This document shows positions 52,874 to 62,536 of a DNA stretch of 64,000 nt, piece by piece; position 1 is the first letter of the stretch, and every line of letters starts with the position of its first letter. Source of the DNA: Bradyrhizobium algeriense (GTDB taxonomy: Bacteria; Pseudomonadota; Alphaproteobacteria; Rhizobiales; Xanthobacteraceae); contig NZ_PYCN01000026.1 of the NCBI RefSeq assembly GCF_003062295.1, positions 1 through 64,000 of the forward strand, given 5' to 3'. A program made the translations under genes and the position numbers. The notes under the pieces are model-generated. The model had not been told where the DNA came from, made no database searches, and was given only the letters and a program-made list of their open reading frames with translations.

Positions 52874-53601
52874 TCCGCTGCCTCCATCCGTCGCCCCTGC
52901 CCATGCACGAGCACGATCGCGAAATAAGGACACTCGGTCTCGTCCACTTCCTTCAGCCGCGCGACGCGCTCGCCCGGCATGGTGCCGCGTTCGATCAGCC
53001 ATGCCTCGCCAAGGCGGCCGGCGGCCGCTAGCGCGTGGCGCACCTTTGTCAGATTGCGCCCGGTCTTCATGATGACGAGCGCGTCGGAATTGCGCACGCG
53101 CCGTTCGAGCTCGTCTTCCGGCAGCGTGCCCATCAGCACCGTCATCACATCGTCGCCAAGCGCGATCGGCAGACCGACCGAATTCCAGCAGCCGGCCATG
53201 CCGGGAATGCCTGCGATCACCTCGATCTCAACTCGTCCCTGCAGACGCGCGTGCAGGTGCATGAAGGAACCATAGAAATAGGGATCGCCCTCGCAGAGCA
53301 CGACGATGTCCACTGCGCGGGCGAGCCGCGCAAGACGCTCCGCCCACTCGTCGTAAAAGCCGGCAAGGAGGCGAACATATTCCGGATTGTCGAAGGCGAT
53401 CTCCGTGGTGACCGGATATTCCATTGGATATTCGCAGACATCCTTTGCCAGCATGCCCTCGACGATACGCCGGGCCTGGCCAGGGCGTCCCTTCTTCCGG
53501 AAATAGGCAACATGCTTGGCCGCACGGATCTCGCGATCGGCGCGCACGCTCATCAGGTCCGGATTTCCTGGCCCGAGGCCGCAACAGATGATACGCCCCA
53601 T
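52870..53601 (-). CDS. cobI: Precorrin-2 C20-methyltransferase CobI
   Basis: CobI (243 aa) methylates C-20 of precorrin-2 to precorrin-3A. Motifs: IICCGLGPGNPDLMSVRADR, VAYFRKKGRPGQARRIVEGM, VLCEGDPYFYGSFMHLHARL and EVIAGIPGMAGCWNSVGLPI. It starts two bases after the cobH stop and overlaps cobJ. Confidence 0.95.
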   Translation of the reverse strand: MGRIICCGLGPGNPDLMSVRADREIRAAKHVAYFRKKGRPGQARRIVEGMLAKDVCEYPMEYPVTTEIAFDNPEYVRLLAGFYDEWAERLARLARAVDIVVLCEGDPYFYGSFMHLHARLQGRVEIEVIAGIPGMAGCWNSVGLPIALGDDVMTVLMGTLPEDELERRVRNSDALVIMKTGRNLTKVRHALAAAGRLGEAWLIERGTMPGERVARLKEVDETECPYFAIVLVHGQGRRMEAAE

Positions 53602-53603
53602 GG

Positions 53604-54233
53604 CTATACGCTCCGGCTTGCCAGCGCATTCACGGCGGCGACCGTAATCGCCGAGCCGCCAAGGCGTCCCTCGACCGTCAGCGCCGGCGCCGGCGGATCC
53701 ATCATCAATGCGGCCTTGGCTTCAGCCGCGCCGACGAAGCCGACCGGACAACCGATGATCGCCGCGGGTCTTGGACAGTGGCGATCCTCCAGCATGTTGA
53801 GCAGGTGAAACAGCGCGGTCGGCGCATTGCCGATGGCGACGATCGCGCCGTCCAGATGCGGCCGCCACAATTCCAACGCTGCGGCCGAACGGGTGTTGCG
53901 CATGGATTGAGCGAGCGCGGGAACCGCGGGATGGTCGAGCGTGCAGATGATAGCGTTGCCGGCCGGCAGGCGCGCACGCGTAATTCCTTCCGACACCATG
54001 CGCGCGTCGCAGAGGATAGGTGCGGCATTCTGCAGCGCGGCCTTCGCGCTACGCGCCATGCCGGGCGTAAAGCGGATGTAGGATTCGAGGCCCACCATGC
54101 CCGCCGCATGGATCATGCGGACGACCACCGGCTCCTCGTCGGCCGAAAAGCGCCCAAGGTCCGCCTCGGCACGGATGGTGGCGAAGGATTGACGGTAGAT
54201 CGCCGCACCATCGGTCTCATAGATGTGCGGCAT
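53604..54233 (-). CDS. cobH: Precorrin-8X methylmutase CobH
   Basis: CobH (209 aa) moves the C-11 methyl group to C-12, giving hydrogenobyrinic acid. Family motifs: VVVRMIHAAGMVGLESYIRF, NAAPILCDARMVSEGITRAR, DGAIVAIGNAPTALFHLLNM and IIGCPVGFVGAAEAKAAL. The catalytic His is in MIHAAGM. The start overlaps the cobG stop (ATGA). Confidence 0.95.
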   Translation of the reverse strand: MPHIYETDGAAIYRQSFATIRAEADLGRFSADEEPVVVRMIHAAGMVGLESYIRFTPGMARSAKAALQNAAPILCDARMVSEGITRARLPAGNAIICTLDHPAVPALAQSMRNTRSAAALELWRPHLDGAIVAIGNAPTALFHLLNMLEDRHCPRPAAIIGCPVGFVGAAEAKAALMMDPPAPALTVEGRLGGSAITVAAVNALASRSV

Positions 54234-55396
54234 CAGCGCGCTACCGTTAGAACGGAAGGATCGGCGATCATGTGGGCGGCGCTCAGTCCACGCAGGGCGG
54301 GCGCATCCCGCGTCGAGCCGCCCCGGACGAGGTCAAATCCCTCGCGGGTCGCAACCAGGGTGAGAGCGACAGGCCCCGAATGGGCACAGCCCTTGGCGCA
54401 GCCGGAGACATGAAGCCTGCTGTCCGCGGCAACATGCGGCGCAAGCGCCGCCGCAAGTGCACGTGTCTCGGCATGCGCTTCACGGCAGGCGGGTGCACCG
54501 CTGCAGGCGACGACGCGCAGGATCGGATCATCGGCCTGCGTGATGAGGCCCTCGCAGCGGGGCATCTCGTGCAACCCCTCCAGCAATATCATCCGCCATG
54601 GCGTCATCCGCAATCCTTGCGCGCATCCGGCGAGGTAGGTGAGCGCGGCATGTGTTACCTGCCCGAATGCCGCGCCGACCATCGCGCCTTGCGGATAGAG
54701 CCCCGGGCGCGGCTCGGCGATCGTTCGAACCGGCTCGGCGCGGCCACGAAGCGCGTCCGGCAGCTTTGCGCCGGCGCCGATATGCGCTGCCATCCGTCCT
54801 CGCCCATCCCTGGCTCCGCCGAAATCGACGAACCACTCGGCCAGCGCGAGCGCAACCTTGACGGCTTCGCTTCGTGCTACGGGACGACCATGCTCCGCGC
54901 CGTCGGCGCGCACGATCAGCTCTCCCGCGATGCTGCGCTCGATGCGGATGTCGGCTGAGGCACTGGCCAGCACGCGCTCTGCCCCGCAATCGACGGCGAA
55001 GCCGAATTTGGTCGGCAAGTCGGGCGGTCCCATCGCAAGCCCCCGTTCAAGCTCTGCGGCGAGCGAACAGGTATCATCGCTTGAGCTCCAGAACGGGGTA
55101 ACCAGGATGTTGCGTCGCGCTTCCGATTCCGGATCTTTGTCGATCGGGTGCAGCCGCGAGAGTTCCTCGATCAGAGGCCGATGGCCATCATCGCTGACAC
55201 CCCTGATTTGAAGGTTGGCCCGGCTGGTCAGATCGATCAGGCCGTTGCCGTAGCGCTCGGCCAATGCCGCAATTCCTGTCGCCTGCTTCGCATCGACCCG
55301 GCCACCATGCGGCCGGATGCGAACCACAAGCCCATCGCCTGAGCGCATCGGCCGCAACGCGCCGGGGCACCAGCCCTTGATCGCAACGGCGCTCAT
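54233..55396 (-). CDS. cobG: Precorrin-3B synthase CobG
   Basis: CobG (387 aa) is the oxygen-dependent enzyme that hydroxylates precorrin-3A, marking the aerobic pathway. It resembles sulfite/nitrite reductases. The cluster cysteines are in VVACSGAPACREAHAETRAL and RLHVSGCAKGCAHSGPVALT. The N-terminal part shows GLVVRIRPHGGRVDAKQATG and GLIDLTSRANLQIRGV. It overlaps cobN and cobH by four and three bases. Confidence 0.92.
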   Translation of the reverse strand: MSAVAIKGWCPGALRPMRSGDGLVVRIRPHGGRVDAKQATGIAALAERYGNGLIDLTSRANLQIRGVSDDGHRPLIEELSRLHPIDKDPESEARRNILVTPFWSSSDDTCSLAAELERGLAMGPPDLPTKFGFAVDCGAERVLASASADIRIERSIAGELIVRADGAEHGRPVARSEAVKVALALAEWFVDFGGARDGRGRMAAHIGAGAKLPDALRGRAEPVRTIAEPRPGLYPQGAMVGAAFGQVTHAALTYLAGCAQGLRMTPWRMILLEGLHEMPRCEGLITQADDPILRVVACSGAPACREAHAETRALAAALAPHVAADSRLHVSGCAKGCAHSGPVALTLVATREGFDLVRGGSTRDAPALRGLSAAHMIADPSVLTVAR

Positions 55397-58300
55397 GAGG
55401 CCTCCCGCAGCGCGGCCGCGATCGAGTTGCGTCGCGTCCTCCAGAGCGACGCTTCATGCAAACGGGTGAAGCAAGTTCCGATCATCGCGAGCGCCGCCGG
55501 ATTCTCGCACGCCATGAACGCGCGAACGTCGTCATTGCCGAGCGTCGCGTCGTAATAGAGATCGAACAGATGCGCCGGCACGGCATCCGCGAGATGAGCG
55601 AAAGCCGCCATATGCTCGAGCGTCGCCGCAATCTCGGCGGCGCCCCGAAAGCCGTGGCGCAGCATGCCCGCGATCCATATCGGATTGGCGGCGCGCGCAC
55701 GCACGACGCGCGATATTTCCTCGGTCAACGAGCGTGCATGCGGCTGATCCGGATGCGTGGCGTCGAGATGATAGAGCGATGGGGCGGCCGCGCCGAGCCG
55801 CGCGGCTGCGGCTGCGACGCCCGCCTCATGCACGGCGTAGTCGGCAGCGAGCAGCAGGTCCGTTTCCGGGAGGTCCTGCACGTGCACGAAGGCATCGGCA
55901 GCGACGAGCCTCGCCTCGATACCTGCGCGGTCGGGCCGCATCGTGCCGTCAGACGCGAACGCCCAGGACGAAGCCGAAAGCCAGGCTTCACCGGCCGCCT
56001 CGCGCGACTCCTCCGTGAAGACATCCGGCATCGATGCCATACCGACGCCATACTGGCCGGGCTGCGGTCCGAACACGCGCGCCGCGCGATGACGGTAAGG
56101 ATTGTCCTCGCCCTCCTCGTCCCGTTCGGAGAGGGCTTCGGTTGCCGCCTCAAACAATTGTGCAAGGCCTGAAAAGACGTCGCGAAACAGCCCCGACACG
56201 CGAAGCGTCACGTCGATGCGCGGGCGGCCGAGCGCCGCCGGCACGATGATGTCATAACCCGTCACCCGCCCCGAAGCAGGATCCCAGCGCGGCGCGATGC
56301 CTGCAAGATGCAGGGCCATCGCAAAATCCTCGCCTGCGGTGCGCATGGTCGATGATCCCCAGAGATCAACCACGAGCCCCTTCGGCCAGTCGCCGTGATC
56401 CTGCAGGTGACGGCGCAGCAATTCCTCGGCAAGCTTGATCCCCTGCGCATGCGCTGACGGCGTCGGCACCGCGCGGGGATCGACGGCGAACAGATTGCGC
56501 CCGGTCGGCAGCACATCGCGACGCCCGCGATACGGCGAACCGGCAGGTCCCGGCGCCACGCGCCTGCCCGTGAGCGCATCGAGCAGCGCGCCCTTCTCCG
56601 CCTTGCCGCAAGCCCCGCGACCGAACACATGCAGGCCCTCGCCGAACTGGCTTGCCTTCAGATCGCAGACGAAGCGATCGATCCGAGGAATAGCCTCGGC
56701 CGGCGCAGCCGACGCGCCAAGGCCGAGATCATCTTCCAGGCCCGCGGCACGCGCTTCATCGCGGATTGCTGCGATCAGTCGCTGCCGACGCGCGGGATCG
56801 AGACCATCGGCGGTCGAATATTCATCGAGCAGTTGCTCGAGCCGGCGCAGGCCTTCGGGCAAAGCGGCCCGCGCCAGCGGCGGCGGCAAATGGCCGATCG
56901 TGACCGCGCCGATACGGCGCTTGGCCTGTGCCGCTTCGCCGGGGTCGTTGACGATGAAGGGATAGATCACCGGCACGTCGCCAATCAGCGCTTCCGGCCA
57001 GCAGGCAGCCGACAGCGCGACGGACTTGCCGGGCAGCCATTCCAACGTTCCGTGAGCCCCCATATGGATGATGGCATCAATGCCCTCGCGCCTCAGCCAG
57101 AGATAAAATGCAACGTAGGCGTGGCGCGGCGTGCGCGAGAGATCGTGATACTCGGCATCGCGATTGCCGATATCGCCGCGTTCCGGCTGGACGGCGATAG
57201 TCATCTTGCGGCGCCGGATCGCGGCGAAACGAAATTCGCCGCCGCGACAGGCCGGATCGTCTTCCGGCGCGCCCCAGGCACTCGCGAGATCGTCCTGCAG
57301 CCGGCGCGGAAGCCTGGCCAGCTCCGTGCGATAATCGGCAACGCTCCAGGTCAATGCTTCCCGTAGGAGAGTTTCACCGAGCGCTTCTGCCGCTTTCACG
57401 TCGAAACCGGCAGCGTGGAGATCGGACAGCAGCGTTTCGACCGAAGCGAGCGCGTCGAGCCCGACCGCATGCCCGAGCTGGTGCGGACGGCCCGGATAGT
57501 TCGAGAGCACCATCGCCAGCCGCTTCTCGCCTGCCGGGCGGTTGACAAGCCTGTGCCAGGCGGCCACCCGCTCGACGACAGCGCATACGCGTTCGTCGTC
57601 AGGCCTGTGCGCCAGGTGCGCGAATTGCAGATCGGGATCGCTCTCCCCCGGCGACTTGAAGCTGACGACACCCGCAAACAGCCGGCCGTCAACCTCCGGC
57701 AACACCACATGCATTGCCAGATCACTCGGCGAGAGCCCGCGAAGCGATTCCGCCCAATCATCGCGCCGGGCTGTCGACAATGCGACCTGGAATATCGGAC
57801 AGGATGCGGCATCGAAAGGCGTCGTGCCGTCATCGGCGACCGCAGAGAAGGCGGTCGCATTGACGATCACCGCCGGAGCGCATTGCTCGAAATGCCCCCT
57901 CATCCAATCCGCCACACCAGCAGCCTTCAGCGAGGTGATGAATACACCATAGGCATCAAAACCTTTTTGCCGCAATGCTGTGATCAGCGCGTCGACCGGG
58001 GCAGTATCTGCCGCGGTGAGATAGGAACGATAGAAGATCACCAACGCGCGCGGCCGCTGATCCGGATTTGGCAGCGCCGCGATTGCACCGCGACCCGGAC
58101 CGTAGAATCCGATCTCGGGAATTTCGGTTTCACCGACGACCGGCCCCGCATAGAGACCCGACGCCAGTGCGAGTTGGGCGATTGCAGCCTGCGCCGCTAT
58201 TGTTCCGCCCTTGTCGCACAGCGCCTTCAGCCGTCCGAGCGTCGAGCCGGGCAATGTCGAGAGTGCATCCAGGCGCGGATCGTCGCGACCATCAGCCGGA

Positions 58301-58641
58301 AGCACCGCAAGCGCGATGTCGCGCTGTTTGGCCAATTGATGCAAGGCGGCCAGTCCGTATGGCCAGTAGGATTCGCCGCCGATCAGGCGCACCAGCACGC
58401 CCCGCGCCTGCGACAGCGTACGCTCGATATAGGTGTCGACCGATAGCGGATGACGCAGCTCTGCCAGGTTCGCGAGCCTGAGCGACGGCAGACTGGCGCG
58501 GCCCCGCCGCCAGCCGGAAGCGAACGTGGCGAGATCGCTGTCCGAAAACGAGAGCACCACAAGGTCGGCCGGACCCTGGCCGAGATCCTTAGGGATCGCG
58601 GTCTCCTCAAGACCGCGGCTCTCGCGAAAGACGACGTGCAT
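55393..58641 (-). CDS. cobN: Cobaltochelatase large subunit CobN
   Basis: CobN (1082 aa) binds hydrogenobyrinate a,c-diamide and cobalt; ATP-driven insertion needs the AAA+ partners CobS and CobT-type, which are not in this window. Motifs: MVLSNYPGRPHQLGHAVGLD, EYHDLSRTPRHAYVAFYLWL, DAIIHMGAHGTLEWLPGKSV, VIYPFIVNDPGEAAQAKRRI, LPTGRNLFAVDPRAVPTPSA, and VVDLWGSSTMRTAGEDFAMA. Length is slightly below the ~1250 of some CobN proteins but the domains look complete. The start overlaps cobW, the end overlaps cobG. Confidence 0.95.
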   Translation of the reverse strand: MHVVFRESRGLEETAIPKDLGQGPADLVVLSFSDSDLATFASGWRRGRASLPSLRLANLAELRHPLSVDTYIERTLSQARGVLVRLIGGESYWPYGLAALHQLAKQRDIALAVLPADGRDDPRLDALSTLPGSTLGRLKALCDKGGTIAAQAAIAQLALASGLYAGPVVGETEIPEIGFYGPGRGAIAALPNPDQRPRALVIFYRSYLTAADTAPVDALITALRQKGFDAYGVFITSLKAAGVADWMRGHFEQCAPAVIVNATAFSAVADDGTTPFDAASCPIFQVALSTARRDDWAESLRGLSPSDLAMHVVLPEVDGRLFAGVVSFKSPGESDPDLQFAHLAHRPDDERVCAVVERVAAWHRLVNRPAGEKRLAMVLSNYPGRPHQLGHAVGLDALASVETLLSDLHAAGFDVKAAEALGETLLREALTWSVADYRTELARLPRRLQDDLASAWGAPEDDPACRGGEFRFAAIRRRKMTIAVQPERGDIGNRDAEYHDLSRTPRHAYVAFYLWLRREGIDAIIHMGAHGTLEWLPGKSVALSAACWPEALIGDVPVIYPFIVNDPGEAAQAKRRIGAVTIGHLPPPLARAALPEGLRRLEQLLDEYSTADGLDPARRQRLIAAIRDEARAAGLEDDLGLGASAAPAEAIPRIDRFVCDLKASQFGEGLHVFGRGACGKAEKGALLDALTGRRVAPGPAGSPYRGRRDVLPTGRNLFAVDPRAVPTPSAHAQGIKLAEELLRRHLQDHGDWPKGLVVDLWGSSTMRTAGEDFAMALHLAGIAPRWDPASGRVTGYDIIVPAALGRPRIDVTLRVSGLFRDVFSGLAQLFEAATEALSERDEEGEDNPYRHRAARVFGPQPGQYGVGMASMPDVFTEESREAAGEAWLSASSWAFASDGTMRPDRAGIEARLVAADAFVHVQDLPETDLLLAADYAVHEAGVAAAAARLGAAAPSLYHLDATHPDQPHARSLTEEISRVVRARAANPIWIAGMLRHGFRGAAEIAATLEHMAAFAHLADAVPAHLFDLYYDATLGNDDVRAFMACENPAALAMIGTCFTRLHEASLWRTRRNSIAAALREAS

Positions 58642-59675
58642 CAGACACCAAGTCCCGCCCTAATGGCAGCCTCATCGATATCGTCGTGTTCACCGATCAT
58701 AACCAGCTTAGACCGCCTTGGGCGCGTGCCCCAGGGCATATCGAACTGATGCCGTACTCGCTCCCCGACCGATTGCAGCAGCAATCGCATCGGCTTGCCC
58801 GCGACCGCGATATATCCCTTGGCGCGCAGCACGTTCTGTTCGCGCGCAAGCCGCTGGATCGATGCAACAAGTGCATCGATACTCGCAACTTCCGGGAGCT
58901 CGATGACAACGGAGGCAAAATCGTTGTGTTCGTGCCCGTCCTCGCCGTCGTGGTGCGAGGGGCGCGCGGCGAGATCGTCTTCTGCCGCCGCTTCGAGACC
59001 AAGGACCACACGCGCATCGACTGCGCCGTCGACGGCCGGCAGCACCGGCACACGACGCGGCATCTCAGCGGCGATCGCCGCCCTGGCCGCTTCAAGTCCT
59101 TCCGCGCCGGCAAGGTCCGCCTTGGTGAGCAGCACGATATCCGCGCAAGCGATCTGATCCTCGAATACTTCCGAAAGCGGCGTTTCATGGTCGAGGTTTT
59201 CATCGGCCGCACGCTGGGCTTCGACCGCGACAGGATCGGGTGCGAAGCGGCCAGCCGCGACGGCCTCCGCATCCGCGAGCGCGATCACGCCGTCGACCGT
59301 GATCCGCGAGCGGATCTCGGGCCAGTCGAACGCCTTGAGCAGTGGCTTCGGCAGGGCGAGGCCCGACGTCTCGATCAGGATATGGTCGGGCTTCACGCGG
59401 CGCGAGAGCAGCTGCTCGATGGCAGGAATGAAATCGTCGGCGACCGTGCAGCAGATGCAGCCATTGGCGAGCTCTACGATGTTCTCGGCAGGACAGTTGG
59501 CGTCCGCGCAGGATTTCAGGATCTCTCCATCCACGCCTTCGCTGCCGAACTCGTTGACGAGCACCGCAAGCTTCCTGCCGTTCGCGTTGGTAATCAGGTG
59601 CTGGATCAGCGTCGTCTTGCCCGATCCGAGAAAGCCGGTGATGACGGTCACCGGGATCTTGGCAAGCGTGTTCAT
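58641..59675 (-). CDS. cobW: CobW GTPase/metallochaperone
   Basis: CobW (344 aa) is a COG0523 GTPase thought to supply cobalt to the cobaltochelatase. P-loop VITGFLGSGKTTLIQHL, the metal motif ANGCICCTVADDF (CxCC), LIETSGLALPKPLL, LLTKADLAGAEG (guanine specificity) and a His-rich segment SHHDGEDGHEHNDF near residue 245 are visible. ATG 59675 (MNTLAKIPVTVITGF) overlaps the upstream DUF1636 gene; the frame opens 27 codons earlier. Confidence 0.95.
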   Translation of the reverse strand: MNTLAKIPVTVITGFLGSGKTTLIQHLITNANGRKLAVLVNEFGSEGVDGEILKSCADANCPAENIVELANGCICCTVADDFIPAIEQLLSRRVKPDHILIETSGLALPKPLLKAFDWPEIRSRITVDGVIALADAEAVAAGRFAPDPVAVEAQRAADENLDHETPLSEVFEDQIACADIVLLTKADLAGAEGLEAARAAIAAEMPRRVPVLPAVDGAVDARVVLGLEAAAEDDLAARPSHHDGEDGHEHNDFASVVIELPEVASIDALVASIQRLAREQNVLRAKGYIAVAGKPMRLLLQSVGERVRHQFDMPWGTRPRRSKLVMIGEHDDIDEAAIRAGLGV

Positions 59676-60046
59676 TCTGCGGCCTCCGGCACGACGGCGA
59701 TGGGTGGAATGCGGGCAAGCGATTGCTTGCGAAAGGTCTCCGGCCGGCTGCGCCATGGCACGATGCCGTCGGGCGCCGCCGCATAGGCCGCAGCGCCGGC
59801 AATAACGTCCGGCGCGCTTGCATCGGACAGGCGCCCGTACACATAGGACCAGCGTTGCGGTCCAGAGAGCGCGATCGAGCAGCCCTGGCTACAGGCGGAC
59901 AGACACTCGACCGGAACGACATTGACGCCTTCCGGCACGCCAGCCTCGAGGATGGCGATGTGCAGACGCGCGCCTGGCGTGGGTTCGTCCTCCCTTAAGG
60001 GTTGGCCGGCACGGCAGGTGATGCAAACATGCAACGTGACGGTCAT
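59672..60046 (-). CDS. DUF1636 family protein (ferredoxin-like), first gene of the cobW operon
   Basis: A 124-residue protein starting MTVTLHVCITCRAGQPLRED, with VPVECLSACSQGCSIALSGP later; the pairs CITC and CLSACSQGC resemble a thioredoxin-like 2Fe-2S ferredoxin. The family is regularly found beside cobW in alphaproteobacteria; its function is unknown. ATG 60046 is used. It is the first gene after the cobalamin riboswitch, so the whole run from it to cobJ is likely repressed by B12. Confidence 0.8.
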   Translation of the reverse strand: MTVTLHVCITCRAGQPLREDEPTPGARLHIAILEAGVPEGVNVVPVECLSACSQGCSIALSGPQRWSYVYGRLSDASAPDVIAGAAAYAAAPDGIVPWRSRPETFRKQSLARIPPIAVVPEAAE

Positions 60047-60149
60047 CGCCTCTTCTTCAAAAACTTTTGACGGAGGCGATGAGGCACACGAACCCAGAGA
60101 CGCGAAGGTTCGCTCCCCGTCGCGGAACACCCCGTCCGCCGGTGGTCAA

Positions 60150-60350
60150 TCGGTGCGCTGGCAGGTCTCCCGGCTTGCGGAGCAGGTTTCCCTTCGATCT
60201 CCACCTTCCCAACCCAAACGGGTCAGTGGCTCTTGGAGATCTCTCCGGTCACGGTCGCGGGGGCGGCTGCTTTTCAAGGCTCAAGCTTTCGAGGCAAGAG
60301 CCCTATCGCATTCCCTCTTCGCCTGTCGTAGGACAGGAACCAACGCCGCC
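60150..60350 (-). ncRNA. Cobalamin riboswitch of the cobWNGHIJ operon
   Basis: On the minus strand the blocks appear in order: AAGAGGGAATGCGATAGG, GCAGCCGCCCCCGCGACCGT, AAGAGCCACTGACC, GTTGGGAAGGTGG and AAGCCGGGAGACCTGCCAG, ending about 100 bases before the DUF1636 start. This is the standard cobalamin-riboswitch pattern. Its promoter must lie between here and cobO (60350-60398), a divergent control region. Boundaries are approximate. Confidence 0.88.
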
Positions 60351-60398
60351 TCACCATTTGCTCAAGCGTGCAACTTGTCAAGCCAAAGGAACGTGCAG

Positions 60399-61052
60399 AT
60401 GATTTCCGAACCGGATGCCGCTGAGGAGGAAGCTGTTGCCGCCGAGGCTTCGCTTGATACCCGCCATGCGGCTAAAATGGCGAAGAAGAAGGCCGCCCGC
60501 GACCGGATGATGGCCGCCAAGAGCGGCGAGAAGGGACTCATCATCGTCCATACGGGCGCGGGCAAGGGGAAATCCTCCTCGGCTTTCGGCATGATCATGC
60601 GGTGCGTTGCGCATGGCTTTCCCTGCGCCGTCGTGCAATTCATCAAAGGTGCGTGGGACACCGGCGAGCGCCGCCTGCTGACCGGACATTTTGGTAAATT
60701 GTGTCAATTCCATGCGATGGGTGAAGGCTTCACCTGGGAAACACAGGACCGCGCCCGGGATATCACCGCGGCGCGCGCCGCATGGGAAAAGGCCAAGCAG
60801 CTGATCGCCGATGAAGCCTTGCGCATGGTCGTTCTCGACGAGATCAACATTGCGCTTCGCTACGAATATCTGGAGATCGCAGAAGTCGTCGAGTTCCTGA
60901 ACAATTCAAAGCCGCCGATGACGCATGTCGTCCTCACGGGGCGCAATGCCAGGCAGGAATTGATCGATGCCGCCGACCTCGTCACGGAGATGACGCTCGT
61001 GAAGCATCCTTTCCGATCCGGCATCAAGGCGCAGCCCGGCGTCGAGTACTGA
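60399..61052 (+). CDS. cobO: Cob(I)yrinic acid a,c-diamide adenosyltransferase CobO
   Basis: CobO (217 aa) attaches the 5'-deoxyadenosyl ligand to cobalt. The ATP-binding loop is GLIIVHTGAGKGKSSSAFGM. VQFIKGAWDTGERRLL, MGEGFTWETQDRARDITAAR, VVLDEINIALRYEYL and HVVLTGRNARQELIDAADLV are family motifs. ATG 60399 has AAGGA nine bases upstream; the longer open frame to the left is antisense to the riboswitch and is not coding. Confidence 0.95.
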   Translation: MISEPDAAEEEAVAAEASLDTRHAAKMAKKKAARDRMMAAKSGEKGLIIVHTGAGKGKSSSAFGMIMRCVAHGFPCAVVQFIKGAWDTGERRLLTGHFGKLCQFHAMGEGFTWETQDRARDITAARAAWEKAKQLIADEALRMVVLDEINIALRYEYLEIAEVVEFLNNSKPPMTHVVLTGRNARQELIDAADLVTEMTLVKHPFRSGIKAQPGVEY

Positions 61053-61077
61053 CGAATCAACCGCGGAATCCGACTCG

Positions 61078-62526
61078 ATGGCGCGCGCATTGATGATCCA
61101 GGGAGCGGGATCTGACGTGGGCAAGTCGCTCGTCGTCGCCGGCCTTGCGCGCGCCGCGACCCGCCGCGGCTATCGGGTGCTGCCCTTCAAGCCGCAGAAC
61201 ATGTCGAACAATGCGGCCGTGACAATCGACGGTGGCGAGATCGGACGCGCGCAGGCGTTGCAGGCGCAGGCCGCAGGTGTCGAGCCGCACACCGACATGA
61301 ATCCCGTCCTGCTCAAGCCGGAGACAGATGTTGGCGCGCAGATCATCGTGCAGGGACGGCGCGTGGCGACGCTGCGAGCCCGCGCGTACGCTGCGATGAA
61401 GTCATCGCTGATGGAGCCGGTCCTCGAAAGTTTCGGACGCCTGAAGGATCGTGCCGATCTTGTTCTGGTCGAGGGCGCCGGCAGCCCAGCCGAGGTCAAT
61501 CTGAGGAGCGCCGATATCGCCAATATGGGTTTTGCCCGCAAGGCCGACGTGCCAGTCGTGCTGGTCGGCGACATCGATCGCGGCGGTGTGATTGCGCAGC
61601 TCGTCGGCATCAAGACCGTGCTGGATGCCGACGATGCGGCCATGATCCGCGGCTTCGTCATCAACAAGTTCCGCGGCGATCCGACGCTGTTTGACAACGG
61701 CTACCGGCTGATCGAAGCACGCACATCCTGGCGGGGATTTGGGGTTCTGCCCTATTTCGCCCGCGCTGGCGAGCTTCCGGCTGAAGATGCGATGGGGCTT
61801 GCTGACGCCCGCAAGGTAGGCAAGTGCAAGATTGCCTTTCTCGCGCTGTCGCGGATCGCGAACTTTGACGACCTCGATCCGCTGAAGCTCGAGCCTGATG
61901 TCGATCTTGTGATGATCCGACCTGGAGAGGCAATCCCGGGCGATGCAAAACTCGTGATCCTTCCCGGCTCGAAGTCGACACGCGGCGACCTCGCCTTCCT
62001 GCGCGCGCAAGGCTGGGACATCGATCTTCTCGCGCATCATCGTCGCGGCGGCCATGTGCTCGGCGTCTGCGGCGGTTACCAGATGCTCGGACGCAGTGTG
62101 GCGGATCCGACAGGAATCGAGGGACCGGCGGGAGAAACGCCCGGCCTCGGACTCCTCGACGTCAGGACGGTGATGACGCCACAAAAGACTCTCACGCGCG
62201 TTGCGGCGGTCCATGCCGCGACGGACCGACCGATCGAGGCTTACGAGATTCACATCGGGCATACCGACGGGCCTGACCGTGCACGGCCATTTGCTTTGCT
62301 TGGCAGCGCGCCGGAAGGCGCAGTTTCCAGCGACGGACGCGTGTACGGTAGCTACCTGCACGGCCTGTTTGCTTCGGACAATTTCCGCAGCGCATTTCTC
62401 GCGCAACTGGACATTCCGGCCGCAGACCAGCAGTACCGCGCCAGGGTGGAGAGCGCGCTCGATGCGCTTGCCGACCACATCGACAGCCATCTCGATGTAA
62501 ATGGGCTGCTTGCGCTCGCGCGCTGA
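61078..62526 (+). CDS. cobQ: Cobyric acid synthase CobQ
   Basis: CobQ (482 aa) amidates side chains b, d, e and g of adenosylcobyrinate diamide. The N-terminal ATPase shows ALMIQGAGSDVGKSLVVAGL, FKPQNMSNNAAVT and LVEGAGSPAEVNLRSADIAN. The C-terminal amidotransferase has LPGSKSTRGDLAFLRAQGWD, HVLGVCGGYQMLGR (catalytic Cys) and VYGSYLHGLFAS (His). It follows cobO after 25 bases and converges on cobC with a 10-base gap. Confidence 0.96.
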   Translation: MARALMIQGAGSDVGKSLVVAGLARAATRRGYRVLPFKPQNMSNNAAVTIDGGEIGRAQALQAQAAGVEPHTDMNPVLLKPETDVGAQIIVQGRRVATLRARAYAAMKSSLMEPVLESFGRLKDRADLVLVEGAGSPAEVNLRSADIANMGFARKADVPVVLVGDIDRGGVIAQLVGIKTVLDADDAAMIRGFVINKFRGDPTLFDNGYRLIEARTSWRGFGVLPYFARAGELPAEDAMGLADARKVGKCKIAFLALSRIANFDDLDPLKLEPDVDLVMIRPGEAIPGDAKLVILPGSKSTRGDLAFLRAQGWDIDLLAHHRRGGHVLGVCGGYQMLGRSVADPTGIEGPAGETPGLGLLDVRTVMTPQKTLTRVAAVHAATDRPIEAYEIHIGHTDGPDRARPFALLGSAPEGAVSSDGRVYGSYLHGLFASDNFRSAFLAQLDIPAADQQYRARVESALDALADHIDSHLDVNGLLALAR

Positions 62527-62536
62527 GGATTAGTGA

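Noticed and set aside
55456..58446. Long plus-strand frames opposite cobN
   Set aside because: GC-rich third-position bias opens antisense frames here; composition is Arg-rich and motif-free.
59922..61052. Longer plus-strand frame extending cobO to 59922
   Set aside because: The extension is antisense to the DUF1636 gene and the riboswitch; ATG 60399 has a proper ribosome-binding site and the family N-terminus.
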